A DNA stretch of 64,000 nt from Streptomyces adustus (GCF_009377175.1 NZ_VJZD01000022.1:1-64000), one strand, 5' to 3'; shown: positions 24,764-34,232, numbered from the stretch's first letter. Numbers and translations are program-made. The notes: a model not told the origin generated them from the letters alone.

Positions 24764-24791
24764 AGACCGGACTGCATGCTCGTTTGTGACA
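24764..24791 (-). promoter_or_regulatory. ECF41-like promoter of cupin gene
   Basis: Reading the minus strand: TGTCACA (24791-24785), 15-base spacer, CGGTCT (24769-24764). The bases around both boxes (TGTCACAAAC and CGGTCTTTGCTG) match the NmrA-gene promoter at 26887-26914. Confidence 0.75.
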
Positions 24792-24969
24792 CGCCTGGGC
24801 GGCCGGGACATGTCCGGAGCCGCGCGCGCCGAAGCGGTCTTCCGGGGGGTGAGGGCACTGAAGTTCCCCTGCGACCTGGACAGCCTGCTACCGGGACGGT
24901 CGGTCCCGGAGGAAGCAGTCACAGGCAGTGAGCAAGTAGGGTGACGGGCCTGTCATCGCGAACTGATGC

Positions 24970-25866
24970 TCAGGCGGGCATCGCAGCCAGCTTTGTCGGG
25001 TTCATCATCCACAACAGCCGGTCGATGCCGTCCGGGGCGACACGTACCGAGATGGCGGCGAACACGACTCCGTCGCGGGAGAGAACCACCCCGGCCTGGC
25101 CGTTGATCTCGATCGGGTGCACCGTGGCATCGGCCCAGAACCGGTCGGCGAAGGCGTGGCAGTAGGCCGCCACGCGGTGTCGGCCCACGACGGGGAACTT
25201 CGACGCCCGGACGACTCCGCCACCGTCGGCGTACGAAACGACATCCGCCGCGAACAACTCCTCGAGCGCGGCCACGTTCCCCGCCTGCGCGGCGGCGACG
25301 AACGCCGTGAGGAGGCGCTGATGTTCGGCCGACTCGACACTCGACCGCTTTTCCGCCGCGAGGTGCTTGCGCGCCCGGCTCACCAGCTGCCGTGTGTTGG
25401 CCGGCGTCTGGTCGATGATCTCCGCGATCTGCTGGTACGGGTAGTCGAACGCTTCCCGCAGCACATACGCGGCACGCTCCGTGGGGGTGAGCTTCTCCAA
25501 CAGCATGAGCACCGCGATTTCCAGCGCCTCCCTGTTGACGGCCCCCAGCGCGGGGTCGCTCCGGGTGTCGACCGGCTCCGGCAGCCAGGGTCCGACATAC
25601 GTCTCACGGCGCACCCTGGCCGACTTCAGTACGTTGATTGCGAGTCTGGTCACCGTCGTGGTGAGAAAGGTCTTCGGGTTTTCCACCTTCGACCGGTCAT
25701 AGGTCTGCCAGCGGATCCAGGCTTCCTGGATGATGTCCTCCGCGTCGCCGGCACTGCCAAGCATTCGATAGGCGATGCCGAACATGCTGCCACGGGCGTC
25801 ACGGAACGCCTCTTCGGCCTCCTGAAGGCTCCGGGAATCATCTGCTGGATCGTTCTTCGACGGCAT
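24970..25866 (-). CDS. ECF41-type RNA polymerase sigma factor with SnoaL-like C-terminal extension
   Basis: A 298-residue sigma factor. Region 2 (about 20-95, 'FGIAYRMLGSAGDAEDIIQE') and region 4 (about 125-180, 'LTPTERAAYVLREAFDYPYQ') are followed by a SnoaL/NTF2-like domain (about 190-290). The domain carries the ECF41 marks 'ADGGG' and, near the end, 'NPTKL'. In this group the extension replaces an anti-sigma factor and modulates activity. Known relatives recognise TGTCACA-type -35 boxes and often neighbour oxidoreductase or epimerase genes. Matching promoters occur here in front of a cupin and an NmrA-like gene, but not in front of the sigma gene itself. Confidence 0.92.
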   Translation of the reverse strand: MPSKNDPADDSRSLQEAEEAFRDARGSMFGIAYRMLGSAGDAEDIIQEAWIRWQTYDRSKVENPKTFLTTTVTRLAINVLKSARVRRETYVGPWLPEPVDTRSDPALGAVNREALEIAVLMLLEKLTPTERAAYVLREAFDYPYQQIAEIIDQTPANTRQLVSRARKHLAAEKRSSVESAEHQRLLTAFVAAAQAGNVAALEELFAADVVSYADGGGVVRASKFPVVGRHRVAAYCHAFADRFWADATVHPIEINGQAGVVLSRDGVVFAAISVRVAPDGIDRLLWMMNPTKLAAMPA

Positions 25867-26400
25867 TCCTCGCCAATCCTTGCTGCTCAGTGAGTCCGCT
25901 ACCGAAAGCGGGCGGCGCCTCGGCGACTGTGCCGACCGGCGTTGCGGGCGCCTTCCGGGGCGGTCAGGCCGTCGACGTGGACGCTGTCTGCCCTGTTCCG
26001 GGCGGGGCCTGCTCGTGGCCTTGGCCTGTTGTGTCCTTGTCCGACACGGCGCTGCACCTCCGTAGATCGGACTGTCTCAGATTTGCACGATTGCCGAACA
26101 GCCAGGGCCAGGGACACACCGCTTGTGTGCAGGTGCCGACGACCGCCCTCGCAGCGGTACCGGCGATCGCGCACGAGATCCAGGACGTGAGGTGGGGCAT
26201 CGTTGCCCACGGCGGTTGCACTCGATCGGTCGTGTCAGGGGCAGGCCGCACACGTCCCTCGACGCATTGTGGCGTGCGGCACGTGGTCGAGCCGATCCGA
26301 TCGCTGATCACCTCCGGGGCGGACGTGGATGAGCCGCTCCCGGCGGACGCCGACGTGCCCCTGGACCGCGTCCTTTCCTCACTGACCAGCGCCGCCGCGG
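25867..26400. other. 530-bp region with no supported gene
   Basis: A weak plus-strand frame covers much of it but has no family features or ribosome site. I cannot assign any function. Confidence 0.35.
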
Positions 26401-26428
26401 TGTCACACATGGCTGGGGCGCGCGGTCG
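26401..26428 (+). promoter_or_regulatory. ECF41-like promoter of decayed flavoprotein gene
   Basis: TGTCACA (26401-26407), 15-base spacer, CGGTCG (26423-26428), 34 bp before the GTG at 26463. Confidence 0.6.
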
Positions 26429-26462
26429 TGGTGCGTGACGGCCAAGGCGATCGGAGCGGACC

Positions 26463-26820
26463 GTGGCATTCACTGAACAGCGCATCCCGACCACGGTGCT
26501 GGTGATCGGCACCGGAGGAGCCGGACTGCGAGCGGCGATCGAACTCGCCGAGGCCGGTGCCGATGTCCTCGCCGTCGGCAAGCGGCCCACGGAGGACGCC
26601 CACACGGCACTCGCTGCCGGGGGCATCAACGCGGCGCCGGCCACGATGGATCCCGAGGACAGCTGTCAGCAGCACACCGCCGACACGCTCAAGGAGAGCC
26701 AGCTGCTCGCCGATCCCCGCACCGTGCAGACCGTCACCGAGGGTGCCGCGCGGGGCATCGACGACCTCGAGCGGTACGGCATGGCGTTCGCCCGGGAGGA
26801 GGACGGCCGGATGAGGACGT
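26463..26820 (+). pseudogene. 5' fragment of FAD-dependent succinate dehydrogenase/fumarate reductase-type flavoprotein
   Basis: About 119 codons of a flavoprotein N-terminus. 'VLVIGTGGAGLRAAIELAEA' is the FAD-binding dinucleotide fold and 'HTALAAGGINAA' the next FAD contact of succinate dehydrogenase and L-aspartate oxidase-like enzymes. 'GIDDLERYGMAFAREEDGR' follows. Similarity stops at about 26815 and the frame continues into unrelated residues. More than three-quarters of the usual length is missing. The promoter is intact, so the fragment may still be transcribed into the NmrA gene. Confidence 0.75.
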
Positions 26821-26886
26821 CTCGACCGAGGGAAAGCTCGCCGAGTGACGCCCCGAGCCCGCGCGCGCCGTCGCCCGTCGGGCCCC

Positions 26887-26914
26887 TGTCACAAACACCG
26901 TCGCTACCCGGTCT
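26887..26914 (+). promoter_or_regulatory. ECF41-like promoter of NmrA-family gene
   Basis: TGTCACA (26887-26893), 15-base spacer, CGGTCT (26909-26914), followed by TTGCTG exactly as in the cupin promoter. It lies 39 bp before the ATG. Confidence 0.75.
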
Positions 26915-26952
26915 TTGCTGGTACACAGAGAACTTCCCGAAAGGATCCCCCC

Positions 26953-27702
26953 ATGAAGGCCGTAGTCATCGGCGGAACCGGGCTCATCGGCTCGAAGGTC
27001 GTCCGCAAGCTCGACGACCACGGGCACGAAGCCGTCCCGGCCTCGCCCAAGACGGGCGTCAACACACTGACGGGAGAGGGCCTGGCCGAGGTGCTCCAGG
27101 GCGCGCAGGTCGTGATCGACGTGTCCAACTCGCCCTCGTACGAGGACGAAGCCGTGATGCACTTCTTCCGCACCAGCACCACCAACCTCCTTCAGGCGGC
27201 CGCGGAGGCCGGTGTCACCCACTACGTCGCGCTCTCCATCGTCGGTACCGACCGGCTCCCGGAGAACGGCTACTTCCGCGCCAAGCTGGCCCAGGAGAAG
27301 CTGATCAAGGCGTCGGGCCTCCCGTACTCCGTCGTGCACGCCACGCAGTTCTTCGAGTTCATGAACGGGATCGCGGACTCGGCGACCGAGGGCGACACGG
27401 TGCGCATCGCTCCCGTCAAGTTCCAGCCCATTCACTCCGACGACGTGGCCACCGCCGTCGCCCGCACCGCGGCCGGTACCCCCCTCGACGGGACGGTGGA
27501 GATCGCCGGCCCCGACACCTTCCGGTTCGACGAGCTGGTCCGCGACGTGCTCACCGCCCAGAACGACCCCCGCACGGTAGTCGCGGACCCGCACGCCCCG
27601 TACTTCGGATCCGAGTTGCAGGAAGCCTCGCTCGTGCCCGGTGCCGGCGCGCAGCTCGCCGGGACCCGGTTCGCCGACTGGTTCGCGCAGCAGAAGAAGT
27701 GA
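26953..27702 (+). CDS. NmrA-like/atypical SDR NAD(P)-binding protein
   Basis: A 249-residue atypical short-chain dehydrogenase. The N-terminal 'VVIGGTGLIGSKVV' is the Rossmann glycine motif, 'VTHYVALSIVGTDRL' is the core strand, and 'YFRAKLAQEKLI' holds the Tyr-x3-Lys-like pair. It probably acts as an NAD(P)-dependent epimerase/reductase or redox sensor; the substrate is unknown. Members of this class commonly lie beside ECF41 sigma genes. The ECF41-like promoter directly upstream supports this link. AAGGATC lies about eight bases before the ATG. Confidence 0.88.
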   Translation: MKAVVIGGTGLIGSKVVRKLDDHGHEAVPASPKTGVNTLTGEGLAEVLQGAQVVIDVSNSPSYEDEAVMHFFRTSTTNLLQAAAEAGVTHYVALSIVGTDRLPENGYFRAKLAQEKLIKASGLPYSVVHATQFFEFMNGIADSATEGDTVRIAPVKFQPIHSDDVATAVARTAAGTPLDGTVEIAGPDTFRFDELVRDVLTAQNDPRTVVADPHAPYFGSELQEASLVPGAGAQLAGTRFADWFAQQKK

Positions 27703-27705
27703 CGT

Positions 27706-27945
27706 TCACGGATGGCGGATGGCCGTTGCCCGCCCCGCCTCCGCTTTACGGCGGGGGCGGGTGGCGCGGGTCCTCTGGTCGGCTCCGCGAGGCTTCGACA
27801 CCCGCTCGGGGGCGTCCTGGTCTCCGGCCACTCCGGTACCGGTCATGCAGGCTGCCGCGAGGGCGGCGAGGTTGCGTGCGGCGTTGCCGCCCCGGCCGAT
27901 GACCAGGTGGCAGGCGTCGCACTGGTAGGTCCGGACGTGCTGCAC
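27706..27945 (-). pseudogene. IS200/IS605 TnpB C-terminal remnant
   Basis: 'TYQCDACHLVIGRGGNAARN' followed by 'LAALAAA' matches the second half of the TnpB zinc ribbon and the conserved NAARNL tail, and the downstream 'GTGVAGD' region is also typical. The catalytic core is absent. The Asp expected before NAARNL (DRDxNAARN) is replaced by Gly. Confidence 0.65.
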
Positions 27946-28052
27946 CGGCTTGGCGTTTCACCGTCAGGGAGCCCCTGGCGCGAGCGGCGAAAACGCTGAT
28001 TACCCGCGCTTCGGGGAAAGTTCGCACTCACGCACCCCCAGTTCCCTGGACG

Positions 28053-30923
28053 CTACGACGAGTTCGGGAAGTTCTGAAGCGCAGTCCCGGAATCGAAGGG
28101 CGGCATGCCGGTCGCGGCGTGTCCGTCCTTCGAACCCGGGAGGGTCTGTTCGGTCCAGATGGCCTTTCCTTGAGTGGTGTAGCGGCTGCCCCAGCGATCG
28201 CAGAGGGCGCTGATGAGCTGGAGACCCCGGCCTCCTTCGTCCATCGCCGAGGCGCGCCGGATGCGGGGCATGGTCAAGCTCGCGTCGGACACTTCGCAGA
28301 CGAGGGTTCCGCTGCACAGGAGGCGCAGCCCGATGGGCCCCCTGGCATGGCGGACGACGTTCCCGACGAGCTCACTGGCCAGCAGTTCCGTCGTCATGAC
28401 CAGACCGTCCAGATGCCATTGAGCGAGCTGCTCCCGTACGTGGCGGCGGGCCTCGCCCGCGGCCTGCGGTCCCTCCGGCAGATCCCAGGAGGCCATCTGC
28501 CGGTCGGCCATGGGGTGCAGACGTGCGATCAGCAGGGCGGCGTCGTCGGTGGTGGGCTGTCCACCGGGCAGCAGGCCCGCGGTGACCTTGTCGCACAGAT
28601 CCTCCAGATCCGGGCAACATGCGGTACGGGGGAGCAGATCGGCGAGCTGGGCCATCCCCTGGTCGATCTCCCGCTCCGGAGATTCCACGAGGCCGTCGGT
28701 GTAGAGGATCAGCAGGCTGTCCGCCGACAGTCGTAGTTGCGTCGTCTCGAACGGAGGCAGCGCGGCGCCCAGGGGAGGGTTGACGGCGACCTCGGGGAAG
28801 TAGGTGCCGCCGTCGGGCCGGACGACGAGCGGCGGTGGATGCCCCGCCCGTACCATGGTGCAAGACCCGTCGGTGGAGTCGTAGAGCGCGTACAGGCACG
28901 TCGCGTACGACTGATCGCCGAGAGCGCCGACGATGTCGTTGAGGTGGCCCATGATTTCGTCGGGCGGCAGTTCCAGGGCGGCCAGCGTGTGCAGGGCGGT
29001 GCGCAGGCGTCCCATGGTCGCGGCCTGGGGCAGACCATGGCCCATCACGTCACCGACGACCAGGGCGACCTGGCCCGCGGACAACGGGATCAGGTCGTAC
29101 CAGTCGCCGCCCACGTCGCGGGTCTCCCCGGCCGGCAGGTACCTCGCCGCCGCGGTGACCTCGGGCACGGTGGGCAGCCGCAGGGGCAGCAGCGCCCGTT
29201 GGAGTTCCTGGGAGCGGGTGAGCTCGGCGTCGTAGAGCCGGGCTCTTTCCAGGGCGTGCGCCACGAGCGCGCTGATGGTGATGAGGAGCGTGCGTTCCTC
29301 GGACGTGAGATGCCGCGGGGTGTCGAAGGAGATGACACACACGCCGAAGGTGCGGTCGGAGACCGTCAACGGGAGGAAGGCCCAGGCCTTCTTGTCGGTC
29401 GGCGGCCGGGTGACCCCGTCGGGGAATGCTGAGACCCATTCGTCCTGGGACGAATAGAAGCGTGGCTCTCCCGTCAGGATCACCTGACCGGTGGGGTCGG
29501 TGTCGGACAGGTCCATGCCGTGCGATCCGCCCATGTGACGCAGAAAGGTGGTCGGGTAGCCGACGGACCCGATGTGCACCAGCTTCTGGTCCTCGGTGAC
29601 CAGCACGAGCAGCCCTTGGGCGTCGAACGGTGGCAGGACGCGCTGGGCGACGGCGGTCACCACGTCCTGCGAGGTGGTCGCCGCCGCGAGCTGCGTGGTC
29701 AGCTCCGCCGTCCGCCTCGCCCGCTCGGCCGCGGACTGGATGGCCGCCGCCTGCTCGGCCTCTCGGCGGCGCCGGTCGGTGACGTCCGTGAAATACAGGG
29801 TGAGCCCGCTGGGTACGGGAACGAGCCGCAGGTGGTAGCAGCGGCCGGTATCGGCCATCGTGACGTCGAAGCCGACGGCGACGGACCGTTCGGCGTCGCT
29901 GCGGCACCGCCTCTCCAGGTCAGGCATCCGGCGCAGGGCGGGCAGGTCCCACAGCTTGCGTCCGAAGAGCTGTTCGTCCTGCGAACCGAGAACCTGTTCC
30001 GCCTCCAGGTTGGCGAACGTGATGCGCCAGTCGTCGTCCACGGACAGGAAGGCGTCACTCATGTGCTGCAACGCACGGCTCAGCGCGTCGCGGGTGGAGC
30101 GTGCGCCTTCGCTCGCCCACCCCTTGCCGATGATGCGCGTGACCTGGCCCTGGTCGTCGAGGACGACGTGACCGGATGCCCGCGTCCACGTGTAGTGCCC
30201 GCTGCCGTCCCGGACCCGGTATTCGGCTTCGAACGGAGCGTGCGTGCGGATGGTGCGTTCTGCGGCTGCCAGGGTGCTCGCCAGGTCGTCGGGGTGCACC
30301 ACCCGCATCCAGCTCTGGACGGCGGGCACGAAGGCCGCCGGATCGGTCTGGTAGACCTTCATGGCGACCTCGTCCCACAGCAGCTCACCGGTGCGCACGT
30401 CCCACTCCCAGGAGCCGACCGGAGTGGCTTCGAGGTCGGTGGACAGGCGTGCGGGCGCCGGGATCCTTTGCAGTCGGTCCGCGGCCCACTCGGCCACCGA
30501 GGTGAGCAACGTCCACTGCGCGGGGGTCGGCTCCTCGTTGGCCCCGGTGAGACAGGTGATCGCACCGATGGCCCGGTGCTCAAGGATCAGGGGTACGGAG
30601 ATGAAGCCGAGCCGTGAATGAAGCGGCGCGGCGGGTTCGGCCGGGTTGCGGAGGCGGGGGGCCACCCACACGTGCTCGCCCGAGCGTACGGCGCGTGCCG
30701 TCGCGGTGGGTCCGTCCTGGTCGACGATCTCCCAGGTCCGCACGAGGGACGACGGCAGCCCCACGGACGCCACCAGGCGCAGAGCCGACATGGGGCCTCG
30801 CAGGTAGACGCTTCCCCCGGCACAGCCCAGCTCCGCGACGGAGTGCTCAAGAGCGAGCCGAAGGATTTCGCTCTCCGTGATGTCGTCGTCAGCGGTGTCG
30901 AGTAGATCCAGCCGCTTGATCAC
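28053..30923 (-). CDS. GAF/PAS-sensor SpoIIE-type PP2C phosphatase with HATPase domain (second copy)
   Basis: A 956-residue soluble protein. GAF (about 15-155), PAS (about 165-275), PAS (about 285-385), GAF (about 400-560), SpoIIE phosphatase (about 575-790) and C-terminal HATPase (about 805-925). Phosphatase motifs are 'GGDWYD', 'GDVMGHGLPQAATMG' and 'DDAALLIA'. The ATPase N-box is 'ELVGNVVRHA'. The role, as for the phosphatase at 17006, is likely control of anti-sigma antagonists in response to small-molecule or redox signals. The GTG start at 30923 has no clear ribosome site, but TATATT lies six bases further upstream, so a leaderless transcript is possible. No ECF41-like box is seen. Confidence 0.9.
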   Translation of the reverse strand: MIKRLDLLDTADDDITESEILRLALEHSVAELGCAGGSVYLRGPMSALRLVASVGLPSSLVRTWEIVDQDGPTATARAVRSGEHVWVAPRLRNPAEPAAPLHSRLGFISVPLILEHRAIGAITCLTGANEEPTPAQWTLLTSVAEWAADRLQRIPAPARLSTDLEATPVGSWEWDVRTGELLWDEVAMKVYQTDPAAFVPAVQSWMRVVHPDDLASTLAAAERTIRTHAPFEAEYRVRDGSGHYTWTRASGHVVLDDQGQVTRIIGKGWASEGARSTRDALSRALQHMSDAFLSVDDDWRITFANLEAEQVLGSQDEQLFGRKLWDLPALRRMPDLERRCRSDAERSVAVGFDVTMADTGRCYHLRLVPVPSGLTLYFTDVTDRRRREAEQAAAIQSAAERARRTAELTTQLAAATTSQDVVTAVAQRVLPPFDAQGLLVLVTEDQKLVHIGSVGYPTTFLRHMGGSHGMDLSDTDPTGQVILTGEPRFYSSQDEWVSAFPDGVTRPPTDKKAWAFLPLTVSDRTFGVCVISFDTPRHLTSEERTLLITISALVAHALERARLYDAELTRSQELQRALLPLRLPTVPEVTAAARYLPAGETRDVGGDWYDLIPLSAGQVALVVGDVMGHGLPQAATMGRLRTALHTLAALELPPDEIMGHLNDIVGALGDQSYATCLYALYDSTDGSCTMVRAGHPPPLVVRPDGGTYFPEVAVNPPLGAALPPFETTQLRLSADSLLILYTDGLVESPEREIDQGMAQLADLLPRTACCPDLEDLCDKVTAGLLPGGQPTTDDAALLIARLHPMADRQMASWDLPEGPQAAGEARRHVREQLAQWHLDGLVMTTELLASELVGNVVRHARGPIGLRLLCSGTLVCEVSDASLTMPRIRRASAMDEGGRGLQLISALCDRWGSRYTTQGKAIWTEQTLPGSKDGHAATGMPPFDSGTALQNFPNSS

Positions 30924-30990
30924 AAGGACAATATAGGACGAAATATCTCAGATAACACCGATGGCTCCGCCCCCTGGTGTTCCTTGCCTG

Positions 30991-31225
30991 CTATGCGGTA
31001 CATCGGCGGAAGCGTGTGTGGATGCGGTGGATCATCAGCCGTGGCCGGTGGTCGGCCCTGGTACAGATCGGCGCTGCCATGGACACTCGCTCGATGCCTT
31101 GCGCGGTGACCCGCACGACCCGGGTGCGGCCGCGGCGGCCCTCGGGCGGTCTCGGGCCCCGGTCTGCTTCGTCCGCGAAGCAGACCCAGGCGACCGGGTC
31201 CGCCGCGATGCCGATTCCCATGCGC
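30991..31225 (-). pseudogene. IS630-family transposase internal fragment
   Basis: 'VCFADEADRGPRPPEGRRGR' followed by 'TRVVRV' and 'RVSMAAPIC' corresponds to the middle of IS630/Tc1-type transposases around the second catalytic acid (DE-A). Flanking catalytic parts are missing. Confidence 0.6.
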
Positions 31226-31252
31226 CGGCCATGCCGACCGGGGGAGGTCACC

Positions 31253-31420
31253 GTCGCAGTGATCCTGGACTCCCGGTCCGCCAAGGACGCCGAGACGGCG
31301 GGCCAGGACACCCGCGGCTTCCACGGCGGGAAGTTGATCAATGGCAGGGAGCGGCACCTGGCCGTCGACACCTTCACCATCCTCATGGTCCGCCGTTTCA
31401 CCCGCCCGCCCTCCCCGACC
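31253..31420 (+). pseudogene. IS5-family transposase internal fragment
   Basis: 'VILDSRSAKDAETAGQDTRG' followed by 'FHGGKLINGRERHLAVDT' aligns with the DDE-domain region (D-S-Q/R-S, G-F-x-G-K-x-x-x-G-R-K-R-H) of IS5-type transposases, seen intact at 61841-62542. The rest is absent. It abuts the IS630 fragment, which is in the opposite orientation. Confidence 0.65.
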
Positions 31421-31799
31421 GCCTCGCGCGACGCCACACCCCGTCGATCCGGTGAAAGCGGCCGGCAAGCCCAAGCCCAAGCCCAAGCCCATCCGTCTCC
31501 GGCGGATACAGCCGCAGACGATCCGGCCGGCCCCCGCTGCCTTGCCTTGACCGCGCCGCCTCAGGCAGTAGGTCGCCTCTCGTCACCAGCTGCTCCATGC
31601 CGGCGCCGCTTCCTGGCGCCCCAGCCGTGCATGGGTCTCTACGGGCGCGTCGAGGCGGGAAGTCGAGCGTCTGGAACATCGACCAGATCTTCGTATCAAG
31701 AACATATATCTACAGAGCATCGCAAATCACCGACCGTGGCAGGGCTTCTCACCAGCATCAGGAATTGCAGATCGAGCTGTGGTCCGGGCTGGAAAGCGT
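31421..31799. other. Spacer with short AAGCCC repeat
   Basis: No gene supported. About four AAGCCC units lie at 31466-31491. The rest includes a short AT-rich stretch near 31690-31730 downstream of the aminopeptidase gene. Confidence 0.45.
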
Positions 31800-34232
31800 T
31801 CAACCGCGGGAGCGCAGGATGCGGCGCATCCGGTCGGCCCGGTCCAGGAGGTTCCTGCGGACGACCGGGACGGCCTGTGCCGCCAGATCTTCCGCTCGTC
31901 CCACGAAGGTCAGGTCGACACCGAACAGCGGGAAGAGGTGTTTGGTGTAGGTCGTCGCCGGCATGGTTCCGCTGCGGTGGATGTCTGGCACGAGATTGAG
32001 GTAGGCCTCCGCGTGGGGCCTCAGCAAGTCGTTCTGGCCGGCGCTCCAGAACGGCGCCGCAACAGAGTGGACCGAAGCGAGAGGCACCGCACGGTCCGTC
32101 ACCAGCGTCTGCCACACCGCTTTCTTCTCTGCCGCGTCAGGGGTGGCAGCGCGGACCTGGAGCCTGCTGACCCATGCTTCGGGGTCCGGGTCGCGGTCGA
32201 GCAGGGCCTGTGCTTCGGCTGCGGTCGGGCGTCCGAGCTGGGCCTTGCGAACCAGGGCTCGCCACTGGAGATCGATGTCCTCCCCGGCCTCGGTCTGGAG
32301 CCACGCAACATCCTCCGGCTCGGCCGCGGTGCGAGCGAAGCCGCGCAACGCCGCTTTGCGGTAGGCGCCGATGCCGGAGAGGCTGCGGCACGCCGCAGCC
32401 ACTGCTCGCAGCAATTCGTCCCGCTCCGACTCCGGGCTCCACAGATCTGCGGCCTCGACAGCCAGGTTGAGATACGGCTCGATCACCGAGGCGGACGTCT
32501 CGACAGCAAGTACTCGGGTCAGGCAGTGCACGGCTTCGGCGGCTGTCGCTTCGCCGTTGATCAGCATGTCCCAGGCCGTGGTGACGGCGACACCTCGCGC
32601 GGTCGCAGAGGGCAGGCGGGCGGCGTTGTCGAAGAACGCGTCTCTGGTCGTGGCGTCAGGTCTCGTCGAGGCGAAGGTCAGGTCTTCATCGTTGACCAGA
32701 TACAGGTCGGCCCCTGCTGGTAGGGCGAGCCGAGTCCGTTCGCCCGCCACCTGGACTTCGACGAGTGCCGTCCGCTCAAGGCGGTCTCCTGAACGCTCGT
32801 AGGCGCCGACGGCAAGCACATGCTGGCGCGGCAGGCCACCCGGGCCCTGAGCGACCAGGGCAAACCCGTCTTCGTCGTGGTCGAGCGTCAGCCGGTCGGT
32901 GCCCGCTGTTTCCAGCCATCCCGCGCGCCACTGGTCCAGGTCACGTCCGCAGGCGTCGGCGACCGCATCGATCAGGTCCTCCAGTGTGGTGTTGCCCCAG
33001 GCATGCTTGGCGAAGTAGCTGGTCAGACCCGCGGAGAACTGTGCCTCGCCGACGTACGTCATCAACTGCTGAAGTACGGACGCGCCCTTGGGGTAGGTGA
33101 TGGCGTCAAAGGTCGCTTCAGCCTCGGAGACGTCGCGGACCTGCTGGCGGATCGGGTGCGTCGTCGGTCCCTGGTCCATGAAATAGGCTCTGAGTTTCTC
33201 GCCGGCCAGATGGGCCGTCCAGGCATCGGTGTACGACGTCACGCTCACCGCGGCCCAATTGCTCGCGAATTCCGCGAACGCCTCGTTGAGCCAGAGGTCG
33301 TCCCACCAGCGCATCGTGACGATGTTGCCGAACCACATGTGCGCGAGCTCGTGCAAGAGGTACCGCGAGAAGATGTCCCACTCCGCTCTGGTCGGCGTGC
33401 TCCTGCGCAGGAACCAGTCCATCCAGGTGACGCAGCCGAAGTTCTCCATCGCGCCGGGGAACTCGGGCGTGAAGACCTGGTCGTACTTGTGCTGCGGAAA
33501 CGGCATGCCGAACTTGGCGGCGAAGAACTCGAGCCCCTGGGTGGTCAGGGTGAACAGCTCGTCGGCGTCCCGGTCCAGGATCGAAGCCAGCGACTGTCGG
33601 GCGAAGAGCCCGAGATCATGACCAGCTCCGCGACGGCGCAACTCGTAGTACGGGCCCGCGTTGATCACAGTGTTGTACGCCGCCAGCGGCGGCGTCGGCG
33701 GGAAGCTCCAGCGACGCACGGAGCCGAGGTCCTCGATGTGCGGGTCACCGCTGTTGCTCAACACCCGCCAGCCGGCAGGAGCGGTCACGGTGAACGCCCA
33801 CGGCGCCTTGAGGTCCGGCTGATCGAAGCAGGCCAACACGTACCGGGCGTAGTCGGGACTGAAGTCGGTGTAGACATACGTCTCGCCGTCGGCGGGATCG
33901 ACCGCCTTGTACACGCCCCGGGCATCGGCCGAGCACTCCGTCACCGAGACCACCGTGAGGACGTTGCGCTCGGCGAGATCGGTCAGTGCGATCCGGCCCT
34001 CGACAGCCGACCGCAGCACGACCCCGTTGAGCGTGGCGCTCTCGACCGTCGCCGCGCAATCGACAAAGGTCTCGGCGTCGGGCCGGTGACACGTAAAGGT
34101 GATGGTCGATTCGCAGCGGACCCGCGAGCCGGGCATCAGATCCGAAAGGTCGACGGCAACGTCATACCGCTCGACGGTCAGCATGCTCGCCCGCGTCTCG
34201 GCCTCGGTTTGGGTGAGACTCCTGCCGCTCAT
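31800..34232 (-). CDS. pepN: M1-family aminopeptidase N
   Basis: An 810-residue zinc metallopeptidase with normal M1 layout. An N-terminal beta saddle comes first. The exopeptidase motif GAMEN is in 'FPGAMENFGC', and the zinc site 'HELAHMWFG' is followed 18 residues later by 'NEAFAEF' (Glu ligand). The second half is an ERAP1-like helical domain. It removes N-terminal residues from peptides in the cytosol. GAGGGAAG lies five bases before the ATG. It is flanked by transposase remnants on both sides and has no evident operon partner. Streptomyces often carries several pepN paralogues; this may be an accessory copy. Confidence 0.93.
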   Translation of the reverse strand: MSGRSLTQTEAETRASMLTVERYDVAVDLSDLMPGSRVRCESTITFTCHRPDAETFVDCAATVESATLNGVVLRSAVEGRIALTDLAERNVLTVVSVTECSADARGVYKAVDPADGETYVYTDFSPDYARYVLACFDQPDLKAPWAFTVTAPAGWRVLSNSGDPHIEDLGSVRRWSFPPTPPLAAYNTVINAGPYYELRRRGAGHDLGLFARQSLASILDRDADELFTLTTQGLEFFAAKFGMPFPQHKYDQVFTPEFPGAMENFGCVTWMDWFLRRSTPTRAEWDIFSRYLLHELAHMWFGNIVTMRWWDDLWLNEAFAEFASNWAAVSVTSYTDAWTAHLAGEKLRAYFMDQGPTTHPIRQQVRDVSEAEATFDAITYPKGASVLQQLMTYVGEAQFSAGLTSYFAKHAWGNTTLEDLIDAVADACGRDLDQWRAGWLETAGTDRLTLDHDEDGFALVAQGPGGLPRQHVLAVGAYERSGDRLERTALVEVQVAGERTRLALPAGADLYLVNDEDLTFASTRPDATTRDAFFDNAARLPSATARGVAVTTAWDMLINGEATAAEAVHCLTRVLAVETSASVIEPYLNLAVEAADLWSPESERDELLRAVAAACRSLSGIGAYRKAALRGFARTAAEPEDVAWLQTEAGEDIDLQWRALVRKAQLGRPTAAEAQALLDRDPDPEAWVSRLQVRAATPDAAEKKAVWQTLVTDRAVPLASVHSVAAPFWSAGQNDLLRPHAEAYLNLVPDIHRSGTMPATTYTKHLFPLFGVDLTFVGRAEDLAAQAVPVVRRNLLDRADRMRRILRSRG

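Noticed and set aside
25890..26438. 182-residue plus-strand frame upstream of flavoprotein fragment
   Set aside because: No ribosome site, no family features and low-complexity N-terminus; not supported as a gene.
31466..31491. AAGCCC hexamer repeats as a regulatory or telomeric repeat
   Set aside because: Only about four units, inside a transposon scrap region, with no flanking signals.
30977..31999. 340-residue plus-strand open frame
   Set aside because: It runs through an antisense IS630 fragment, an IS5 fragment and the end of pepN; no single protein is encoded.
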